In this document: one piece after another, positions 60,051-64,000 of the stretch
Layout: every line of letters begins with the position of its first letter
How positions within the stretch are numbered: the first letter of the stretch is position 1
Source of the DNA: Chryseobacterium daeguense DSM 19388
GTDB taxonomy: Bacteria; Bacteroidota; Bacteroidia; Flavobacteriales; Weeksellaceae
Direction: 5' to 3'
Length of the DNA: 64,000 bases
Assembly: GCF_000430825.1 (NCBI RefSeq)
Contig: NZ_KE387263.1
Coordinates: forward strand, 62,001-126,000
The notes under the pieces: generated by a model
What the model was told of the DNA's origin: nothing
Seen by the model: the letters and a program-made list of their open reading frames with translations, nothing else
Database searches by the model: none
Program-made: the position numbers and the translations under genes

Positions 60051-61169
60051 ATGCATCAATTTACTATTGGAATCGAAGAAGAATATCAAATCATTGATGT
60101 TGAGAGCAGAGACCTTATCTCTCATGTTTCGAAAATTATTGAAGGCGGAAAAGCGGTTTTAAGTGAAAATTTAAAGCACGAAATGCATGAATCCATGATT
60201 GAAATGGAAACCGGCATCTGCCAGAACATTCAGGAAGCCAGAGCCGAACTTACGAACCTAAGAAGACACCTCATTAAAACCGCCCACGAGCAGGGACTTC
60301 GAGTTTCCGGAGGCGGAACCCATCCATTCTCACACTGGTCTGCCAACAGCATTACCCAGGGTGAGAGATACATTAAAATTGTGGATGATATGGGCGATGT
60401 AGCACGGGAAAATCTCATTTTCGGGCTTCACGTACACATTGGGATTCCGAACCGTGAAGAAGGAGTGAGAATTCAGAATGTGATGAGATATTTCCTTCCT
60501 CACGTGTATGCACTGTCCACCAATTCGCCTTTCTGGATCGGCAGATACACCGGCTTTAAATCGTACAGGCAGGAAATTTTTGTAAAATTCCCAAGAACAG
60601 GTATTCCGAGCTATTTCAATTCTCTGGCGGAGTTTGACAGCTATGTTGATCTTTTAGTGAAAACCGGTACCATCGACAATGCCAAGAAAATCTGGTGGGA
60701 TCTGAGGGTTCACCCGTTCTACCCTACTATTGAATTCAGAATTTGTGACATGCCGTTAAGAATTGACGAGACGGTTTGCCTTGCAGCGATTATGCAGGCT
60801 TTGGTAGCAAAAATCTATAAGCTTCATCAGCAGAATTTAAGTTTCAGAAGCTACAGAAGATTATTATTGAATGAAAACAAATGGCGCGCTTCCAAGAGCG
60901 GAATTGAAGCCCATCTGATTGATTTTGGTAAGGAAGAATCTGTACCGTATCCTCATCTTTTGAAAGAGCTTCTGGAGTTTATTGATGATGTGGTGGATGA
61001 TCTGGGATGCCGTGCAGAAGTGGAATATGCCTGGAAAATTCTGGAAAACGGAACCGGTGCAGACCGCCAGCTTAATATCTTTAAAGAGACCGGAGATCTC
61101 ACGAAAGTAGTAGATTATATGATTTCAGAAACGGAGTATGGCATAACACATGGCGAACCCGCTTTGTAA
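60051..61169 (+). CDS. YbdK-type carboxylate-amine ligase (GCS2 family)
   Basis: 372 residues. Starts IGIEEEYQIIDVESRDL, then HEMHESMIEMETGICQNIQE, VSGGGTHPFSHW and IFGLHVHIGIPNREEG, with the glutamine-synthetase-like metal-binding Glu/His residues. Ends LGCRAEVEYAWKILENGTGADRQ. Family members form amide bonds between carboxylates and amines, with weak glutamate-cysteine ligase activity in E. coli YbdK. The true substrate is unknown. Confidence 0.93.
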   Translation: MHQFTIGIEEEYQIIDVESRDLISHVSKIIEGGKAVLSENLKHEMHESMIEMETGICQNIQEARAELTNLRRHLIKTAHEQGLRVSGGGTHPFSHWSANSITQGERYIKIVDDMGDVARENLIFGLHVHIGIPNREEGVRIQNVMRYFLPHVYALSTNSPFWIGRYTGFKSYRQEIFVKFPRTGIPSYFNSLAEFDSYVDLLVKTGTIDNAKKIWWDLRVHPFYPTIEFRICDMPLRIDETVCLAAIMQALVAKIYKLHQQNLSFRSYRRLLLNENKWRASKSGIEAHLIDFGKEESVPYPHLLKELLEFIDDVVDDLGCRAEVEYAWKILENGTGADRQLNIFKETGDLTKVVDYMISETEYGITHGEPAL

Positions 61170-61204
61170 TATTTTTGGTAACTTTGCTAAAAATATGAAG
61201 TAGT

Positions 61205-62038
61205 ATGAAAGACATTCGAATCGCTTTGCTGGACATGAACAACAATCATGTAAATCAAGGCTTTAAGAACATAAAAGAAATTTCCGAAGCATTTCAGCTC
61301 AACTCTGAAGAAAATGTAATCATCAAAACTTTTGATGTAAGATATAAAAATGAAATGCCGGATATTGAAGATTTTGACATCTTCATTTCATCGGGTGGCC
61401 CTGGAAATCCACACAGAGAAGGTCTCGAATGGGAAGATAAATTTGCATCATTTCTGGATCAGGTTTTTGAACATAATAAATACAGTGACGACAAAAAATA
61501 TTTGTTTTTAATCTGTCATTCATTCCAGCTGGCAAGCATTCATTGGCAGCTTGGTAATATCTGCAAAAGAAAATCATATTCTTTTGGGGTGATGCCGGTT
61601 CATAAAACAGAAGAAGGAGAAAAGGAATTTTTATTTAAAAACCTTCCGGATCCTTTCTATGCGGTAGATTCAAGAGCTTTTCAGTTTATAGAGCCGAATC
61701 ATGAACGTTTCGAAGAGCTTGGGATGAAAATCGTTGCGATTGAAAAATTCCGTCCGCATATTAATCTTGAAAGAGCCGTGATGGCGATCCGTTTTTCTGA
61801 GGAAATCTTCGGAACACAATTCCACCCGGAGGCCAATCCTGAAGGTATGGTAGAAAATCTGAAAGATGAAAAAAACAAGGAAGCCATGATCGAAAATTTC
61901 GGAATGGAAAAATACCTTGAAACCATCGACAGAATGGATGATGAAGACAAGATTATCCTGACCCAGGCACAGATTCTTCCGAGATTTTTGCAGCTGGCAA
62001 AAAAAAACGTTTTGAAGCACACAAAAGAAATGGCTTAA
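61205..62038 (+). CDS. Class I glutamine amidotransferase
   Basis: 277 residues. The oxyanion block ISSGGPGNPHREG, the nucleophile Cys in LFLICHSFQLASIH, and His/Glu in GTQFHPEANPEG complete the GATase-I triad. It should release ammonia from glutamine. No fused synthetase, so the acceptor could be one of the ligases upstream. 35 bases after the GCS2 gene. Confidence 0.9.
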   Translation: MKDIRIALLDMNNNHVNQGFKNIKEISEAFQLNSEENVIIKTFDVRYKNEMPDIEDFDIFISSGGPGNPHREGLEWEDKFASFLDQVFEHNKYSDDKKYLFLICHSFQLASIHWQLGNICKRKSYSFGVMPVHKTEEGEKEFLFKNLPDPFYAVDSRAFQFIEPNHERFEELGMKIVAIEKFRPHINLERAVMAIRFSEEIFGTQFHPEANPEGMVENLKDEKNKEAMIENFGMEKYLETIDRMDDEDKIILTQAQILPRFLQLAKKNVLKHTKEMA

Positions 62039-62048
62039 ATTGAATAAA

Positions 62049-62142
62049 GATGCTTCGACTTCGCTCAGCATGACACCGTTACAAATATGCTGTTACTTTA
62101 GGAGTTAGTTTAGTGTTGTCGTGCTGAGCCTGTCGAAGCATC
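62049..62142. repeat. REP-like inverted repeat (GATGCTTCGAC...)
   Basis: GATGCTTCGACTTCGCTCAG and an inverted GCTGAGCCTGTCGAAGCATC frame a 40-base loop. Same arms recur at 63443-63541. Confidence 0.85.
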
Positions 62143-62197
62143 CGTCACTTGTTGCACTATCATGGAGGTATTAAAGTAAAAACTTAAACAATAAACA

Positions 62198-62226
62198 AAA
62201 TCGGGCAAAAACTTGTCCGATTTTTT
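62198..62226 (+). terminator. Terminator after the ligase/amidotransferase genes
   Basis: AATCGGGCAA pairs with TTGTCCGATT with one mismatch, followed by a T-run, 160 bases past the GATase stop and 21 before the next ATG. Confidence 0.75.
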
Positions 62227-62247
62227 AAAACCACAAAGAAAAAGAAT

Positions 62248-63435
62248 ATGATTTCAAAATACAGAAAACAATTTAACCAAGAATTTTCGCAGGAAAAATA
62301 TAATCAGCTTAAGGAAATTTTAAAGCAGAAAGGAGGTCTGGAACCCAGCTTCAGAATTTCTGAAAGTCCACTTTTTTTAACCAAAGAATTTGAATCAAAA
62401 TTAATTGACGCCAGCGAAAGCATTATTGACCAGATCAAAGCCTTACCTTCTAAAACTCTTCAGAAAGCGATTCCAGATAACTGCAGGGTTCCGAACGACA
62501 CAGAAAAACCCCACTTTTTCACCATAGATTTCGGAATCTGTAAAAGTGAAAACGGGGAAATAGAACCACAACTAATTGAGCTGCAAGCGTTCCCTTCATT
62601 ATATGCTTTTCAGAAAGTTTTTGAAGATGCATTCTGTGAAGTGTATCCTTTTCTTTCCGAAATCAGGAATAAAATGCCGCATGAAGACTTTAAAAATTAT
62701 TTGAAAGAATTAATTATAGGTAAAGAAAATCCTGAAAATGTTATTCTTCTTGAAATTTATCCCGAAAAACAAAAAACCTTAATTGATTTTATTTTAACTG
62801 AAAAGTTATTGGGAATAAAAACGGTTTGTCTTACCAAGCTAAAGAAAGAAGGCAAAAAACTCTTTTATGAAAATGACGGTAAATTAACTGAAGTTAAAAG
62901 AATTTACAACCGTGTAATTTTTGATGAATTAGACAGAATTCCTGACCTTAAAACAGAGTTTGATTTCCGTGAGGATATTGATGTGACATGGGTTACGCAT
63001 CCTAATTGGTTTTTTAAAATATCCAAATTTTTGTTGCCGCTTCTTCAGCATCAGTTTGTCCCGAAGAGCTATTTTTTACATGAATTTCCGGAAAACGAAA
63101 ATCTTGAAAACTTTGTATTAAAACCCTTATTTTCTTTTGCGGGAAGTGGAGTTAATTTAAACCCGACTAAAGAAATTACGGATGCTATTGAAGACAAAGA
63201 AAATTATATCCTGCAGAGAAAAGTAACCTATGAACCCATTTTTGAAGATATTAACGGTGAATTTTCAAAAGCAGAAATTCGATTGTTGTATATTTGGCGT
63301 GAAAATGATGAACGTCCAATCCTCCTGGAAAATCTCGGAAGAATGACAAAAGCCGCCATGGTAAATGTAGATTTTAACAAGAAAGATGCGATATGGATCG
63401 GGAGTTCTAATGCGTTTTTCGCGGAAGAAAAATAA
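62248..63435 (+). CDS. ATP-grasp-like protein of unknown function (third)
   Basis: 395 residues. The region EPQLIELQAFPSLYAFQKVF (about 106-125) and the C-terminal block ENFVLKPLFSFAGSGVNLNP, YILQRKVTYEP and EIRLLYIWRE resemble the elements of a circularly permuted ATP-grasp (glutathionylspermidine-synthetase-like) fold. I do not recognise a named family. Separated from the amidotransferase by a REP-like repeat and a terminator, so it may be an independent unit. Confidence 0.65.
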   Translation: MISKYRKQFNQEFSQEKYNQLKEILKQKGGLEPSFRISESPLFLTKEFESKLIDASESIIDQIKALPSKTLQKAIPDNCRVPNDTEKPHFFTIDFGICKSENGEIEPQLIELQAFPSLYAFQKVFEDAFCEVYPFLSEIRNKMPHEDFKNYLKELIIGKENPENVILLEIYPEKQKTLIDFILTEKLLGIKTVCLTKLKKEGKKLFYENDGKLTEVKRIYNRVIFDELDRIPDLKTEFDFREDIDVTWVTHPNWFFKISKFLLPLLQHQFVPKSYFLHEFPENENLENFVLKPLFSFAGSGVNLNPTKEITDAIEDKENYILQRKVTYEPIFEDINGEFSKAEIRLLYIWRENDERPILLENLGRMTKAAMVNVDFNKKDAIWIGSSNAFFAEEK

Positions 63436-63442
63436 ATAAATA

Positions 63443-63541
63443 AGTGCTTCGACTTCGCTCAGCATGACATTGCTAAAAATGAGTCGCTAATGAAAAACAG
63501 TTAGTATTAGAGATGTTATGCTGAGCGAAGTCGAAGCATCT
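63443..63541. repeat. REP-like inverted repeat (GTGCTTCGACTTCGCTCAGC)
   Basis: Arms GCTTCGACTTCGCTCAGCAT (left) and ATGCTGAGCGAAGTCGAAGC (right) are exact inverted copies around a 50-base loop. Confidence 0.88.
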
Positions 63542-63550
63542 ATTTAAAAA

Positions 63551-63589
63551 AATTTCGGCGGTTTTGTCTTTGACAAAACCGCCGAAATT
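63551..63589. terminator. Strong bidirectional terminator between converging genes
   Basis: An 18-bp perfect stem (AATTTCGGCGGTTTTGTC and its complement) around TTT, with A- and T-rich flanks. Serves both the 62248-63435 gene and cphA. Confidence 0.88.
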
Positions 63590-63597
63590 ACTAGATA

Positions 63598-64000
63598 TTA
63601 TATCTTATCATCCTCAAGCAATTCCCTCGCCTGATATTCCTGTACAAGATCAATAGCATTTGAAATTACATCACTTAAAGCGGTGATGAAAGTTCCTTCT
63701 TCGGCCATACCCATCGCATGCTTTAAGGCATCAATTTCTTTAGGGATAATTTCATAGCTGATATTCTTCCCCGAAGACTGCATTCCTTCGATGATCAGTC
63801 CGTTAATTTCCTCTTCTGTTCGCCCGCGAAGGTGTTTTTCATTTCTTATAATAATATGGTCAAACATTCTGCCGGCGATTTTTCCACACTCCCTGATATC
63901 ATTGTCACGCCTGTCTCCCACTCCGGAAATAATACCTATTTTTTTGTTGGATTCCACATTTTTCAAGTAGTCTTCAATGGCTTGATAACCGGACGGATTA
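63598..64000 (-). CDS. cphA: Cyanophycin synthetase, C-terminal end (partial)
   Basis: The frame is open through the right edge. The 133 visible residues start SGYQAIEDYLK and continue IGIISGVGDRRDNDIRECGK, RMFDHIIIRNEKHLRGRTEE and EIIPKEIDALKHAMGMAEEG, the Mur-ligase C-terminal domain of CphA. CphA polymerises aspartate and arginine into cyanophycin with two ATP-dependent sites. The ATP-grasp domain and start lie outside the window. The gene converges with the ligase cluster. Confidence 0.92.
   Translation of the reverse strand, partial: NPSGYQAIEDYLKNVESNKKIGIISGVGDRRDNDIRECGKIAGRMFDHIIIRNEKHLRGRTEEEINGLIIEGMQSSGKNISYEIIPKEIDALKHAMGMAEEGTFITALSDVISNAIDLVQEYQARELLEDDKI

Overview
The window is a chromosomal segment from a Bacteroidota bacterium of the class Flavobacteriia, most likely Chryseobacterium or a close Weeksellaceae relative. 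The signs are low-GC DNA, several type IX secretion system (T9SS) C-terminal sorting tails, many promoters with the Bacteroidota -7 element TAnnTTTG and few Shine-Dalgarno sequences. Further signs are an ATP synthase operon without its beta and epsilon genes, and small N-terminally tagged outer-membrane barrels. No rRNA or tRNA genes, CRISPR arrays, transposases or prophages were seen.

Layout. 1-5.9 kb (minus strand): ECF sigma factor with an overlapping membrane partner, nucleoside permease NupG, a BFN/DUF151 protein, EtfAB and a short-chain dehydrogenase. 6-9 kb: two T9SS cargo proteins and a decayed third. 9-19 kb: M20 dipeptidase, small lipoprotein, THUMP-like methyltransferase, a GxxExxY gene bracketed by inverted repeats, DinB, methylmalonyl-CoA mutase small subunit, FtsB-like protein, uridine kinase, a metalloprotease broken by an amber codon, ClpS and a CNNM/CBS membrane protein. 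19-25 kb: ATP synthase operon I-a-c-b-delta-X-alpha-gamma, where X is an unrelated exported protein. 25-31.8 kb: Ffh, four beta-barrel genes, PhoH and a SAM hydroxide adenosyltransferase. 31.8-45.4 kb: two E2 acyltransferases, one with its 2-oxoglutarate dehydrogenase E1, a ClC antiporter, ribosomal proteins S6, S18 and L9, a thioredoxin-like protein, an acyltransferase/glycosyltransferase/exonuclease set, ApaG and an SRPBCC protein.

45.5-49.2 kb is the most accessory-looking segment. It holds a chimeric lipoprotein with a GC-richer N-terminal half, a Gly/Pro linker and an AT-rich C-terminal half carrying a JAMM-like H-x-H...S-x-x-D motif. AT-rich small genes follow it, and a divergent XRE regulator sits beyond a 36-bp perfect palindrome that overlaps the lipoprotein promoter. 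This fits a polymorphic-toxin-like or effector module with its own regulator.

49.2-55.3 kb is a glycogen locus (glgB-glgA-glgC, plus a divergent carbohydrate-binding esterase). 55.5-63.4 kb is a plus-strand run of an M17 aminopeptidase, ATP-grasp ligase, alpha/beta hydrolase, second ATP-grasp protein, YbdK-type carboxylate-amine ligase, class I glutamine amidotransferase and a third ATP-grasp-like protein. It is a candidate pathway for a non-ribosomal peptide or amide. It runs toward the C-terminal end of a cyanophycin synthetase gene cut by the right edge, so storage polymers and amino-acid ligation chemistry lie side by side. Several dispersed palindromic repeat families occur between genes.
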